Shown in pieces: positions 47,390 through 59,894 of a stretch of DNA of 64,000 nucleotides. Source of the stretch: Diplocarpon mali (Eukaryota; Ascomycota; Leotiomycetes; Helotiales; Drepanopezizaceae); NCBI GenBank assembly GCA_024741835.1, contig JAENRP010000047.1, positions 1-64,000 on the forward strand, in the 5' to 3' direction. A program made the position numbers and the translations under genes. The first letter of the stretch is position 1; each line of letters begins with the position of its first letter. Under the pieces are notes generated by a model. That model did no database searches. It had not been told where the DNA came from and saw only the letters and a program-made list of their open reading frames with translations.

Positions 47390-48630
47390 ATTCATTCGAT
47401 GCCGCATCACAATTCCCTTTCCCTTCTCCTACTGCGCCGGCTCCGGGGCCTTCTCTACTCGACGACAATGAATCCAAGTTCTTGGATAGTTTCTTCGATG
47501 GGGTCAGTTCCAACCAGTTCAACTACGACTTCTTCAACAACCCAGCTGATGGGTCCGAGTTGGGGCATGGATGGGATGAGATACCGCCAGCGTTTATGGG
47601 AACGACGTCCTCCTTCGGTCAACAGCCTCAAATGCTGCCACATCAAGGGCTGCCAGGACCATCTTTCATAGACATGAACTCACACATAAACGCTGGACCC
47701 GCGATACCAACGTCCACATCTGCGGATGTCTTAGCAGCGGCATCCGTGCTACAAAATGGTCCTGTGGGCCGCTCAAACAGTATAAGTGACGGGTTCTTTC
47801 GGGGACATGACACACACCCTACAAATGACCAAACTAGGACTCAGTCGATGTCACTACATCCGTCTCGATTTCAGCCCGGGTTTCCACAACGATCAGATGA
47901 CTACATGCGAGACAACTTCTTTACAGATATGGTATTTGGAGGACAACCAGAGAGTGCCATGCGACAGCAGCCAGGTTCGAGCCGAAAGGCTGATATCCAC
48001 TGGGGATCAGATGTAGGCTTCAGTGCGGCCCAAGGATTCATGGCGCCATCGAACCAGGATCTAAGCTCTGGGAATCCCTTCAAGCAAATTGTGGACAATG
48101 CACTTTCTCTCAACATTCCAAGTAGTGCCGAGACTTCGCAACCGCCAAGCCCCACCGTTCCTATACAGCCGATGACTGTGTCTAACGCCAACGACATCGA
48201 AGACGATCGTGATCCCGGAGCGCGGAAACGACTGAAGAGCAAGCTCCAAGAAGTCGAGGAGGTCGAGGAGGCTCCAGTAACAGCTAAAAGTGCCAAGAAA
48301 CGGAAATCTGGCAAGAAAGCAGCAGTCGATTCTCCAGCCCCCGAATCGGAATCAAGTCACAAGCGACGCAAATCCACTGCTGCAGCTGCAGCAAAAGCTA
48401 GAGAAAACCTCACAGAGGATCAGAAACGAGAAAACCACATTAAGAGTGAGCAGAAGCGAAGGACCCTGATCCGCGAAGGATTTGAGGATCTCGGCGAGCT
48501 GGTACCGGGTCTGAGGGGCGGCGGGTTCAGCAAGAGTGCAGTCCTCACTATGGCCGCGGACTGGCTAGAAGATTTGCTAAAAGGTAATGAAGCCCTGCAA
48601 AGCAGGCTTGACGAAATGGAAGGCAAGTGA
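47390..48630 (+). CDS. bHLH transcription factor (5' end incomplete), at least 413 aa
   Basis: The main exon reads from an ACACAG acceptor at about 47389: DSFDAASQFPFPSPTAP, then FLDSFFDGVSSNQFNYDFF, a disordered S/P/Q-rich region, basic patches (KKRKSGKK and KRRKS) and a C-terminal bHLH. The basic region is at 48418-48480, KRENHIKSEQKRR, with His, Glu and Arg at the class B positions that read a CACGTG-type E-box. Helix 1 (IREGFEDLGELVPGL), a short glycine loop and helix 2 (SKSAVLTMAADWLEDLL) follow, ending in a short leucine-containing tail. Domain order resembles fungal regulators of the Ino4 or Cbf1/Tye7 kind, but I cannot assign an ortholog. The initiating ATG lies in an upstream exon I could not place. 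Confidence 0.8.
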
Positions 48631-50129
48631 AGGGAACGAAAAATAGGAGTACATCAGTTTGCTGGCGAAAAGGAATGTATTTGGGTTAGGGTACAGGGTA
48701 CAGGTTTGGGGGCGGTGAGTAGACTGGGTTCCTTTCATGATACACAGGACGTCGTTCTCAGGAACTACTCGGGACGGGACGAGACAATAAGGGGGTCTGT
48801 CTTCGCATGAGCGAACAGCAGGTGGGTGATTTTGGGCCGTTGACTGCTACATAATTCAATGTGGATGCACAGGTCAAACCCATTTTGCTAAATCTCTTTG
48901 CCCTTGTTTTGACTTGCTGCCAAAATAAAGCGGGGTAGTCCGGTAGCGACCATATCTCGGGTACCTAAGCTTTTGATGGGACGAACACCTTGCCACGCGC
49001 TCTTCAACCAAAGGAGCCGAAGTTGAGTCGCGGCTCAGGTCTAAGGTTCACAAAGATCACAATCCAGGTACAGATTCCGGTCCGGCCATTTGACTTAATG
49101 TAGTGAATACCTGTGCCGTTAACAAGGCACTAGAACAGCCGGCACTCACTTGTTCGAATTCTCTCAGGGAGACATAGCCTGGGACTACGACCTCCTTCTG
49201 AGAATCAGACTTCTCGCCTGCTCTCTCTCTTTTGAGGAGAAATATGGCACGACACGAAAGCATCTCGCCTGTCTGTGGTGGCACAATCAGCTCGCGAGGT
49301 TGTGTCGTCTCGGTCTACTCAAAAGAGCGCTCCCGTTCTGTGCCGCGAGTGGGCATGCGCGTAGCTCATTTTCCTTCAACCCGACTGTCAAAGAGGAAGG
49401 TGTCATCTTTCCGCCGGCGGATGGCGAAGCCGCACGCGACTCGGACGGTCGAGCGTGCCTTGGGATTTCTTCTCCTCGTCCCTGCTATGTAGCCTGCTAC
49501 GTCCGTCGCCAACACAGGGCCTGTGAGGTAGTGTGCAGGCAGGTTCAGGTTTCAAAAGAATCGGACGACGCAATGCAAGAAGGGAGAAACTCACAGGAGA
49601 GTCTGAGGGTTTGAGGATTTGAGGATGGGAAGGTCAAGGGCTCTCCTACGACGCCTCATGGGAGTAGCCGGTCTAGAGACTAAGCGAGTTACAAACAACA
49701 GCAACGACACACACACTTACTACCGATTGGGAGCTTTCTATCTGTCCTCGCTGCCCTCGTCGTTTACATCATGGTGGCTTCCGTGATTTAAGATCATATG
49801 TGTTACTTATTCTGCAATGGAGCAATCTTGAAGTTCAAATTTTTTTCTTTTGTGATTTTAACATTCTGCGTCAGATATGATCGCGTGTGATACAAGCAGC
49901 CTCTTTGTCCCGAGGAGCTTCCAACCCCTCCACCCCTCCAAGGATGGATATCCATCAATCGGTATTGGTAATCCGTAGAACCAAGAGGCCAATCGAATCA
50001 CCTTTCGAGCCCAATACCAGGTAAATGATCAAGCTCGGAAAGACTGGCAGCCCATTTCCGTACGATATTCTGTTGCCTCTGGCAGCGATTTGTCATCTTC
50101 CCAGTGAAAACAGCATTTCTCATTGCTAC
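48631..50129. other. Intergenic region
   Basis: Overlapping ORFs at 49057-49614 on both strands carry no recognisable domain. Nothing else supportable. Confidence 0.5.
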
Positions 50130-51118
50130 AAATATCGCTCAAGTTGACCTCTCGACTTGCAATCAACCCCAACTCCTTCCCAGGCTGCAAACTCAGCAAC
50201 CACATCCACCATGTCAACCGCAGCCTGGCAAGTCTACCCCTCGGCCATGACTCCGTCTGGAAAATCGGAGACAGGGCTATGGTCCATCCAATGGCCTGGA
50301 TCGACGAGGAGGAACTCCCAGGTCTCATTGCTATGGAGGGGAAGGGAGCTGGAGACATTTGTGCGTGCTCCTCCTCCCACGTTTCGACCCCAGAAGTTAC
50401 TCACAGAGTTTTCTCAGATTAGGAAGACTCGCATCTCCTCTCCGCACCAGCGAATCTCAGGCTCGAAGAAACAGCCGCGGTGCCATATTATGGGGGTACA
50501 GCCATCAACGCCCTCTTCTTCGGCCCTACCCCCTTGAAACCGGGCATGAAGATCCTGACACAGGGCACTGGTGGCGTCTCAAGCTCATCCAGATCCCCGC
50601 TCTCTTCGGCTGCACAGTGATCTCGACATCTTCCTCTGACGCCAAGCTCGTCACCGCGAAGCGCCTCGAAGCAACGCATGCAGTGGACTATTCCACCCAC
50701 CCAGACTGGGACGACGGGGTCTTGAGTTTGACGGGTGGCAAGCGCGTGGATCATGTGTTGGAGGTGGGCGACAGTAGGACAGTCGAGTAGAGTCCGAGGT
50801 GTGTGAAGCAGGGAGGTCTGGTGAGCTTGATTGAGTTCTTAACAGGCACGAAAGAAATTAATCTGACGGCTACTATCCTGCTTGGAGGGAAGACTCGTGA
50901 GTGCTGTCTGGACCTTGGGGAAAAGCGAAAGCCTAGCCTGAATAGCGCGGGGTGTTTTCGGATTCAACAAGATACACGAAGAGATGCTGATCAACTTCGT
51001 GGACAAGTTTGTGCTGAAACCAGAGGTTGCAAAAACAGTCTAGTGGGAGGGCGCGAAGGAGGCTTTGAAGAAAAGCATGGAGTGGGAAGTTGTGGGAAAG
51101 ATGGTTATCAAGGTCTGA
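50130..51118 (+). pseudogene. Zinc-type alcohol dehydrogenase (MDR superfamily) pseudogene
   Basis: Homology is spread over all three frames. WKIGDRAMVHPMAW matches the KVGDRV segment. NLRLEETAAVPYYGGTAINA, then LKPGMKILTQGTGGVS, is the nucleotide-binding GxGGV turn. A frameshift next to GGVS is followed by ISTSSSDAKLVTAKRLEATH and GGKRVDHVLEVG. A TAG at 50788-50790 replaces a codon where the frame otherwise continues into KQGGLVSLIEFLTG. After another frame change, VFGFNKIHEEMLINFV, then KPEVAKTV-TAG-WEGAKEA, ends in VVGKMVIKV and a TGA at 51116-51118. The dehydrogenase N-terminus is missing. At least two frameshifts and two nonsense codons make it dead; the stops could be C-to-T changes in CAG. 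Confidence 0.85.
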
Positions 51119-51344
51119 TGATGCACAGTTTGACTTTCCAAGTCTTCGAAGACTAAACTTCAGGATCGTCTTGAAATCAACACGTGCTACTGATACTTAC
51201 TAAATGAGGTAAAATAGCATACACAGCCAAACTCCCTCTATATTACCATATTTCCAGAGCAAGTCGTAGGTAGCAGCAATACCTGTTCCCGTCTTATCAG
51301 ATAGTCCTCGGAGATTCAGCTCTCCATAGCTCAAAAAAGCTAGC

Positions 51345-54300
51345 TCAAGAGTCGAACTTCAACTCCACTAACTTACTTTGTAGTAACCTCTCCAGTTGCC
51401 CCTCGTCTGCGCAATAATGAGCGATATTCAGAGCCTTGTCTGCCCAGTCCTTGGACTTCTGATCTGCTCCTCCACAGTAGAAATCCACAGCCTGATTGAA
51501 CGCCTTGGTAGCCATCCACTCGATCTCTTCAGAGATTATCGGCTGATCAGACTAAATCTTGTCAATCTTGGATACCTCTTAAAATGATATCACCCTTACC
51601 TCTGCGGCTTCTGATGCATAGCCACATGCCTGGTCGAGAAGCTGCTCCGCAAGTTCCACGTCTTCTGCAATCGTAATCTGAAAAAGGCAACGGATGTATT
51701 TGGCCAGCTTCGCACTATCAATAGACTCCTTTCCCCACGCTTCGTTGATGACCTTCTTCAAGGTATGGACCAGAACTGACAACAGCAGTTAGCCCAGCCA
51801 TCAAATATGGCAGCGTCTAAACATACTGGTTGTCGGAGCCTCAGAGCAAAGGACAATATCCGCCATGATCTCGTATACCGTTGTGCTTTTGCAAGCATCA
51901 GCTTTGAGAATGATCTCCCCGAGATCGTCCCAAGCCTTCAATTGACACGCTGCTTCGAAATCAAAAGCGGCAAGAATAGCTAACTTTTGATGGAGGTCCA
52001 TTTCGGCCTCCTCCTCCAAGTTACCAGCCTTCTTTTGAAGCTGCGAATCAAAGCTTTCAACATGTCTTCTTACTCGGAGATAATTTTGCAGTTGGATTTC
52101 TATATCATCCTCTCCTCGTGCCAGACCGACCAATGCTGTTGCCGCTGTGAAGTCGCAGAACATCCTGCGCAAAGAGAGATCCTCGTTCGTCTGCTGATTG
52201 ATGTCTTTAGGATACTGGTCAATAAAGCCGATACAGCAGACTAACAACCGCAGCATCTGTGGAGGAGCCCAATTCGCAAGGTTTTTCATGGCAAGATTGT
52301 ATGAATTCTTGGAAAACCAATGTAGTTCGTCAATTGTCCAGGCCGAAGCGGGCTCTTTCTTTGAGACTCGAGCCTTTTGAGCTTTAGCCACACCTGTCGT
52401 AATGATTAGAGTACTATCATGGGATAAACTGGTTTCTACATACCTCTTTCGTATACCGTGCACAACCTTTCCACCAAAGCATCTGCATTCACATCATCAC
52501 TATTCTTCGAGAATTCGTCGATTTGCTGCACCATCAAAGTCATTGTTAAGCGAAGTAGCGATGGCAAATTAATTGATGGGGACTCGTAACCGCACCTCTC
52601 GAGCACGAGCTGGAGCGCAGCTAGAGTTTGGACTCTATCACCGGCTTGTTGTGCTTCCAACACACAAGCATAGAGTATTTTAGGATCTTTAGTGGACGCG
52701 GATCCTATCAACTGGAGGCACTCGGCCGCCAATTCTGTTTCTCGACATCGCACCGCAATCTTGTACATCAAGAACCTAGACATTGGCTCGCTCTTCGCGG
52801 TATCTGGCATTGCAGAAAATATCTCTCTAGCACTCCCAATGTCCGTCTTGGCAAGAGCGCAAAGAAGAAGTTTTCTGTATGATTGGTGAGCGTCTTTGCA
52901 ATTTTAGTCAACAGATTACTGACCTGGATATCCGAGCCGTGTTCAACTCTCCCGACCTCGCAAATATTTGGTGCATCGCAAGGCGACACCATTTCTCAGA
53001 TACATCGTATTTTCCTTGGGAATAATTCGACTCGATAAGCTTCCAGATTAACTGACAGGAATCAGCGCCGTATATAATCGTAGATCTTCTTTAACTGACC
53101 GTGTGAGCGGCTAGAGTGGCTGCTGAGCTCGCAGGCTTTGTAAAGTTTGTCATAAGGTTGGAGAACAATTCCTCGAGTTGTAACAAAGATTCAGGTTTAT
53201 CTTTCTGGCCTGCTACAATCCATAATCTAGTAACCAAAGCCTTCTCAAACCACTCGTCGCGATCATGTTTTACAACTCGTAAAAGCAAGAAGCTGTCGAG
53301 CGCATTGGCTGCCAGACGTGGGCTTTTCTCGTTGAGCTTTCGAATATGGAACATAACTAGCTTGAAATTGCCGTCATTTAGCGCAAGGGTCCGAATCATT
53401 CGCTGGAGAACGTCGAGGTAAGAAGCACTGTCGCAAGGCACTCCGTCGTCTGCTGGTGGCGCAGACAGGAGCTCCAACCTCAACAGCAGTACTACCAGTT
53501 TGTCACCAACCTGGCTCTGAAGCAGATCCACGAGACCCCGAGCTCTTTCTATTGCCCCCGCATCTTTGAGACCCAGCAATGCTCTGATTAATGACTGCAG
53601 TATCGATGTTCGAAGCTCAGTAGCGTCCATGCTCAGCCTATCCAGTTCTTGGCCATCCAAGACTTCGCCTGCTCTCTCAAGCCACTTGACGGCCATCGGG
53701 TATTGCTGTTTGACCATAAGACCCTTCCCTATCTCGTATAAGACATCTGCCAGGCTTTCTGCGGTGCTTGGAGTGAAGAACTGCTTGGCACTGATCGACT
53801 TTCCGAACATATGGTCTGCCATGTCGAATTGCGACTGATGCCATGCCTGTGTGCCGGTCAGAGACCAAAATCCGTGTATTTTGGCAGGTTTTATGTACCA
53901 GAGCAGTCCTAAGGATGTAATATTCTGCCACCAAGCCTTCGCATACCTTACGTTCTTCTTGCTTCATCTCTGCTTTGCACGTATTCAAAGTCGCTTCATG
54001 TTCACTGACTTTACCGAGTACCTTCATCGCAAGTTTAAAGTCCTTGCATTCTGCAATTCATCAGTGATGGGATGTTAATAGACTGATCGGTACGTACCCA
54101 AGCAACTCTTGCCAGCCTTGATCCCAGTCTTCATGATCCTTGCAAGGTTGCCTGCAGCACTTCTGCCTCCGACATGTGCATAGTTGATCACCAGGAACGC
54201 ATACACGCGTGCTAAGAGTAGTACGATCGGAACATCTTGTGGTTTGTCGGTATCGTATTCTCGTCGAAGCCTGGTACAGAGATTCCAGATCGCGATGCCA

Positions 54301-54570
54301 CTGCGATCCAAGTCCTCGCATCTGGAGGCTGTCATCACACTCAGATTCTCGGGGAAGGAAGAGATATTTTTCTCGAGCTCCTGGGTCGTCGCTGTAGATG
54401 CTCCTGAGGCTGCAGCTGCTGGCAGTCGCGCCTCAAGGTCTGCTATAAAGGCTGCACTCAAGGTTCAGGGCTGGTTCATGACGAACAGCAGGAGGTCACT
54501 CACAGATAATGTTCTTCACTCGCTGTTCTTTCATAGGACGCGCGGGCTGTGCAGGTCCTGCGGGCGCCAT
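51345..54570 (-). CDS. spo22: Meiosis protein SPO22/ZIP4-like, about 942 aa
   Basis: A TPR-rich scaffold of the meiotic ZMM group, acting at synapsis and crossover sites on chromosomes (family knowledge). Nine exons on the minus strand: 54570-54504, 54451-54098, 54050-53899, 53846-53100, 53051-52924, 52874-52444, 52393-51827, 51775-51600 and 51551-51345. All eight introns are 47-52 bp GT-AG and the exon lengths add up to a continuous frame of 2,829 bp. The protein is almost all alpha-helical repeats, for example SLADVLYEIGKGLMVKQQYP followed by MAVKWLERAGEVL. The end of the protein (EWMATKAFNQAVDFYCGG, then WADKALNIA, then LERLLQ) is the typical Spo22 C-terminus. A GTAAGT lies just before the stop, so a further 3' exon is possible. 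Confidence 0.85.
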
Positions 54571-54913
54571 CCTGTTGATGGTTGGCTAATATGTGTGTTG
54601 AAGAGGAGAGATTCAGGGAAGGTTGACAGAACATTTAGCGAAAACCACCAGAAGCCTACCTCTATACTACAAAAATTGAATATCCTTTGTTTAAGCATCA
54701 CCAGAGAGCATTAAGGAGCCACATAATCTCTAAGAACTAAATAGAATTGACATTTTGGTTGGTAAAATTTGATTTACAAGAATCAAGAGCCCTGGGAGTA
54801 TAAAGCTCGGCCCGCTGAAAGCGGAATACCAAAACGCCTAGGAATGCCAACCTACAGTAGCATGATTTATGTACTCACCACCTAGTATATATATGAATGA
54901 TCAATTATCTGGC
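54571..54913. other. Spacer between two minus-strand genes
   Basis: Promoter of the SPO22 gene and 3' end of the AcuM-type gene; no further feature seen. Confidence 0.6.
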
Positions 54914-56891
54914 TCAGCGCTTGACCGGATCTTGAGGCAAAAAGTTGCCAACAATGAGAGAAGGGCTGTCACTGTCAGCACGTAAACCAAAATGTCGACC
55001 CACTATACCTACATCTTATGCTCGTCCCTGCGTATCGTGAAAGAAAAGCAGCACTTAATCGTGGGATCTTGCGATTGATCGTCGGGGTTCTTGAGTGAGC
55101 AGCTTGTCAATAGAGCCTTTTGATTCTGATCGAACGCTATCGTGCCGAATTTCTCCCAGTAACTGACCAGGGACTCTTCGGCGAGAATCTCGTGAATCGC
55201 TATTTTGCCCTTGTATGCGCATCAGTAGCGGCCCGTGTAGAACGGTCCGACTGCTTACATCTCGCAGATTCTCAATTGGCACATGTATCAATTCCGCCAT
55301 CTCCTTATTACCCCTGAATATCTCGCCTGTCCGCCTCCAACAACAGGCAGGTATGGCCATGCTCGCGAACACACGATCGTATTCCATGAGACTACGCTCA
55401 AACCACATCTCGACGTAAATGAGTTCGATGTCGGTCAAGGATTGCACTTTCTCTCGAAATTTTGGTCTAAAGCGATTGAGCTGCTGGAGGATTTTCTGCT
55501 CCTGAGCCGCATGCAGATGACTTTTCATGTAGGCTGCTAGTCGCGCATAGCCCTTGACATAATTGAATGGCTTGAGCATGCCTGCATCGTACTTGGCTTT
55601 GAGCAGTCGCTGCATTCGTTCTTCGGGCGCATCGTTGCCAGTCGGATCTGCCGCTTGAAGGTAGTACTCCCGTGCTTTGTCTGTCGGTATGACGCTCGCG
55701 GGTCTAGATATCGCCCCTTCTTGAGCAGCTGCCGAACCCGATAATGTCGATGGCTGCGTTCCAGAAGGACCAGAATTAATGTTAGACGCGCCCGGTAGCA
55801 TTGCTTCAGGTTGATCGCTATAGGATCCGGAGGGTTCTTCGGGAAGTAGAACGCCGTCGTCAAGCAGACTGTTGTTTATGAAATCGTTCAAGAGGTTGTA
55901 CTCATTGGTAACTTCTGGCGCGTTGAACATGTACGAGGGGTGGTAGTTATGCATATCTTGAAACTGGTTCTGTGAACCAAGCCAGTCGCTCGAGTTTCCG
56001 ATGACTATATTATCAATAATCGCAACCAAAAAGAAAAGAGAGATACGAGCCTTACACTGATTACTGTTGCTATTAAGAGCATTTGCTTGAATCCCTAATA
56101 CTGGCGAGGGCTGAACGAGCTGTAAAGATCCACCCTGGGATAGTGCAGCGGTGCTCAACGTGAGACTAGCAAGGCTGTTATCCTGCGACTGACTCTGCGC
56201 TCTCTCGAAGGAATTGTTCAAGCCAGACTCTGCGAGTCCCTGCGCAGGGTCTGGCAGCGATCCATCCTGCCCCAACACAGAGGTGCTATACTTGCTCTTC
56301 AACTTTTTCGTGGCCGTTTCCGGTTCGCGGGGCTCGTCATGGCAGAGGTGTCCGATATTACGCTTTATACAGCGTGCACAAGGGCGTTCCTGTGCGACAG
56401 GTGAGTAGTTGGTCGTAGAGCACTGCGTACCACAAGTGGCTGCACACATTGGAAGGAGCCGTACCAGATCGCATGTCATATGCTACCCAGATTCAAGTCG
56501 AGTTAGCTGGCGCTAGAAAGTCGCGCATACGCGCATTTACCCAGGTATGCCATGAAATGAGAGCCAATGCTGCACTTACGGATCGGCGGCAATACACACA
56601 AGCTGCAGGAACGCGTCCAAGGGTCAGTACATGTTTCAAGACCTGGGTACTGAGTACTTAAAGCCGCTGACTGCTGGACATACCGTGGTTGACTTTGCGC
56701 CTCTTCTTCGGACTCTTGCTTGCGCCAGACGCAGGCGGCGATGGCTTGGGCTTCGCATCCTGCCCATTGCTGGCTTTCTTATGTTCCATGGCATCGGAGC
56801 CTATATTATGAGGGGTTCCATTGGGCTGCGACGTGCGCTCTGCCAGGATGCTCGTGTGCTCGTCCGGACTGGTCTGATTGTAACTGTCCAA
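54914..56891 (-). CDS. acuM: AcuM/Rds2-type Zn2Cys6 activator of gluconeogenesis with PAS domain
   Basis: Nuclear regulator of gluconeogenic genes (family knowledge). Minus-strand exons: 56891-56684 (5' limit uncertain), 56602-56580, 56482-56465, 56389-56056, 56004-55259, 55209-55013 and 54965-54914. The phases agree throughout. The zinc cluster is assembled from four exons: KKRRKVNH, ACVYCRRS (23 nt), HMTCDL (18 nt) and ERPCARCIKRNIGHLCHDEP, giving CX2CX6C...CX2CX6C. A long Q/S-rich linker follows, then AREYYLQAADPTGND, then a PAS-like region (FRGNKEMAELIHVPIENLRD joined to GKIAIHEIL). The end reads KCCFSFTIRRDEHK followed by IPSLIVGNFLPQDPVKR. The start may be ATG at 56789 (MEHKKASNG, about 491 aa) or in an upstream exon; a TAG/acceptor lies just before 56891 plus 9 bp. 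Rds2/AcuM fits better than AcuK/Ert1 because of the CVYCRRSHMTC wording. Confidence 0.85.
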
Positions 56892-57333
56892 GATTATCAG
56901 CTAGTGCCCAGGAAATAGGAAGACCATGACACTCACCACTGCACACCGTAACGCACAACATGTGGAGCCGTATATGGGATTTTCGCATCGACTACAGTCT
57001 GAGCTGGTGAGGGGTTGTGGGCAAGAAAAGTTGAATGCGGCGGGGGCCCGGCACTAGCGATGGGAAAGCGACGGGATTCCCATTCTGGAGATCATTTTAT
57101 GCACATGTTCTGCGACCAATGACCATCTTATCAATGCATGTGACAGAAACATATGGGTATCTGTAATTGGACATATCGCTACTCGATCATGAAGGTTATG
57201 AATTTTATGTTTTTCCCTACATGCCGTCCCAGAACCCAGCTGTCTCGCCCTGCCGGAGCCTCCATTTTACCCCAGTGAGATTCATCGAACCAAGCTGAAA
57301 TCTAATACGTTCTTATCCCTCTTCACTACAGTA
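56892..57333. other. Spacer with probable 5' leader of the AcuM-type gene
   Basis: An ATG at 56988 followed by a strong GTGAGT donor near 56935 suggests a small 5' exon, but joining it to the main frame fails by one base with the acceptors I can see. Confidence 0.45.
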
Positions 57334-59894
57334 TTAATCTTCTGTGCCCAAGACCACTTCGTAGTACTGCGCGTTGTCAAGACGCTGAAACAACGAGGCT
57401 TGAACAGCAGCTCTGCTGTTTGCTATTGCTTGGGAGATGCCTTCAATCTGCTGGATGTTCCCTTGAACTGTACCCACGTGACCATCGAGATCCTTGACCA
57501 AGGCTTGCAAGTTCTCATCGTCGTGGAGCTGCATATAGGTTAACAGAGGTAAAAACGATCGCTAGGTTTTGGTAAATTACCTCGAGATCTAGCGGCCTGG
57601 ACTGTCGAGTAATATCCAGGCCAATATCATCCTTCAGTGCCTCGACTTTTGACGACGGATCATCCGACTGGAGCACTGAATGAAACTTCCTCGCTGCTTT
57701 ACTCCTCGCTGCAGCCTCACTCCTTGCATTGGCTTCCAACTCCGCTAGTTTCTCCTTGTCCGATTCGAGCAATGCCACTTCCTTGCTCAGCTCTGCTGTT
57801 AAGAGCGAATTTGAGTGCATGGCAGGTGTGAGTTGGGCCTCCAATGCTCGACTGTGATCCAGGACCTTTTCGAAATCAAAGTCGTCTTCCTTGTGGCTAC
57901 GAGATCCAGGTGGGAAGGGAAGTCCTTTCTTAAGTTTTTTGATGAGATTGCGAGAAGTGCTTTGCAAAGCGGTGCTTGCTTGGGTCTTCTTCTTCTCATC
58001 ATGTATTCGAGTTAGAACTGGCCGCTGAGCATCTTGTAATAGCTGCGTAATACAGTCCACAGAATTCAATTGAAGCGGTTCCCATTTGGCGTCAATGGTT
58101 TGGCGAGATATCCGACGTGTCACTGCTTTAAGATGTTGATATGATGCCAGCTCATCTTCTGGTTCGTTACTTCTTTCTTGTGAGCGCACCTCTTCAATAA
58201 GCTGACGTTTGGAAGGTTCAGACTCTGGATATGCAAGTGCATTAGCATAGTATTGTGAATAGCCGACAGACCAGGAGCTTACTATTTGCCGCTCGGCGCT
58301 TTTGAGAAGGTCGTCTTACTTGAGTAGACCGGTCTGGGCTCTTTTTGCGAATTTGGGATAGTGCTGGGACAGCCTTTTGTGTTATCGCACGGTTAGAGGA
58401 TTGACCAGCCTTTTTGGACTTTTGTGATGCTTGAGTCGAGGAAAAGGCTCTGCCGGCCACGGTAGCAACACTGGCAGATGATATGGTAGTCTTGGGTTGT
58501 TTATCTCCACGATTATTGGTCAACTTTGAAGAGGCCGCTTCGACCTCAATGATCTCTGATTGACGATTAGACTTTGTAAATTTGCCAGGAAGTTTTTTGG
58601 CCGATTCTAGGACGGCTTTTACAACCACTGCATCTGATCTCGTCCTCCGTCTACCACGATCTTCAGGTTCTACTCCACTGGTATTTGAGGGCTGATTGTC
58701 AGGTCGATGGATTCGCTTCTTACCCGTTTCTTGGGCATTTACTTTCGATAACTCTGCAGCGATATCTGATGCCCTATGACGAGTTCTTCCCCTTACTGGA
58801 CTGCCCACAACGGCAAAGTGAGCAGAATGCTGTTCAAGAATTTCGGCTTCGGAAAGACGTTTGTGTTTCTTTTTTGGTTCCGGTTCTCCAGATTCAGGCT
58901 CGACTGCAGTTTCCATGAGCGCAGCTCGTCGGCGCTTCTTTGATACCCTCGGCTGGACGTCTCCGGCTTCATTCTCCACATGCACAACAGGCTGCCGCCG
59001 ATTCTTTCTAAGAGCGACCTCCTCAAGTTCTTTATCCAACTCATCAACCTGGTTGTCTGATTGAGCAGCAGTGGGTCTTTTTCGTTTCCGTGGTACGACC
59101 GGCTCCTCAAATTCATCCTCGGCAAGTTCGTCGGCCTGCTCAATAACTTTCCGACCTCGATTCTTGGCAACAGCTGTTTCTCCAGATTCTTGATGCAGTG
59201 ATCCATCGGTCTGGTCCTTACTACGCGATACAGTAGCTCGGCCCCGTCTGTTTCGCGCGAATGTAGCTTCCTCTCTCTCGTCATCCCCAGCTCTCTCCTC
59301 TCTCCGAGCAGCAGTAAGCTTGATCCCTCTTGTCGACGCAAGCTCGTCTATCACTTGATCAACAGGGCCCGACGTTGATTTAGATCTGTTGTGTGTAACT
59401 GGAGCCTCCACACCTTGAGAACACTTACCCAATCCTCTTAACTCCGCTTCACCACTAGATGATCGACTCCTCAAAAGCTTCACCTTTTCAGGCGCACCCT
59501 GTCCCTTTTCCTTCCCCTTCTTAATTTTTGCAAGAGTTCCCTCAGCCTGCAGACCTAACATGCTTTGTCCTAGGTCCCCACCACTGGACAGCCCCCTCCT
59601 CGACGCTTTCGCCTTAACCCCCGCCTTCCCCTTCGCAACTCCTTTATCCCCCGCTGCAGGCGCTTCCGATATCCTCGCACCAACTATCTTGCCTCTCATC
59701 TGTTTCTTCCTTGCCTTTTTTTGCTCCTCTACAGAACGAGGTGGTGGTATCGCATCAATTGGCGCACTTGTCAGAGGCGCCGCCCACCACTCAGAAGGAC
59801 GGGAGCGCTGGCGTTTGAGAATTGCTGGTTCTGGCGCCTACACGTACACGTTATCAATAATTTCGGTTATTTTATGGGGTAGATATCTCACCAT
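57334..59894 (-). CDS. fta7: Inner-kinetochore protein CENP-Q (Okp1/Fta7 family), about 798 aa
   Basis: A COMA/CCAN subunit that links centromeric chromatin to the outer kinetochore (family knowledge). Minus-strand exons: 59894-59892 (only the ATG), 59837-58283, 58224-57581 and 57528-57334; introns 54, 58 and 52 bp; total 2,397 bp in frame. The N-terminus APEPAILKRQRSRPSEWWA has the RPSEWW element seen in fungal centromere proteins. A long, basic, disordered region with many K/R clusters follows (about residues 60-520). The conserved domain at about residues 545-690 reads AKWEPLQLNSVDCITQLL, then RPVLTRI, QASTALQ, LKKGLPFPPG, DDFDFEKVLDHSRALEAQL, then a coiled coil rich in E, A and L. The length is greater than yeast Okp1 because of the disordered arm. 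The assignment rests on remembered family wording. Confidence 0.8.

Noticed and set aside
49057..49614. Overlapping ORFs up to 154 codons
   Set aside because: Both strands open at once in GC-richer sequence; no recognisable motif.
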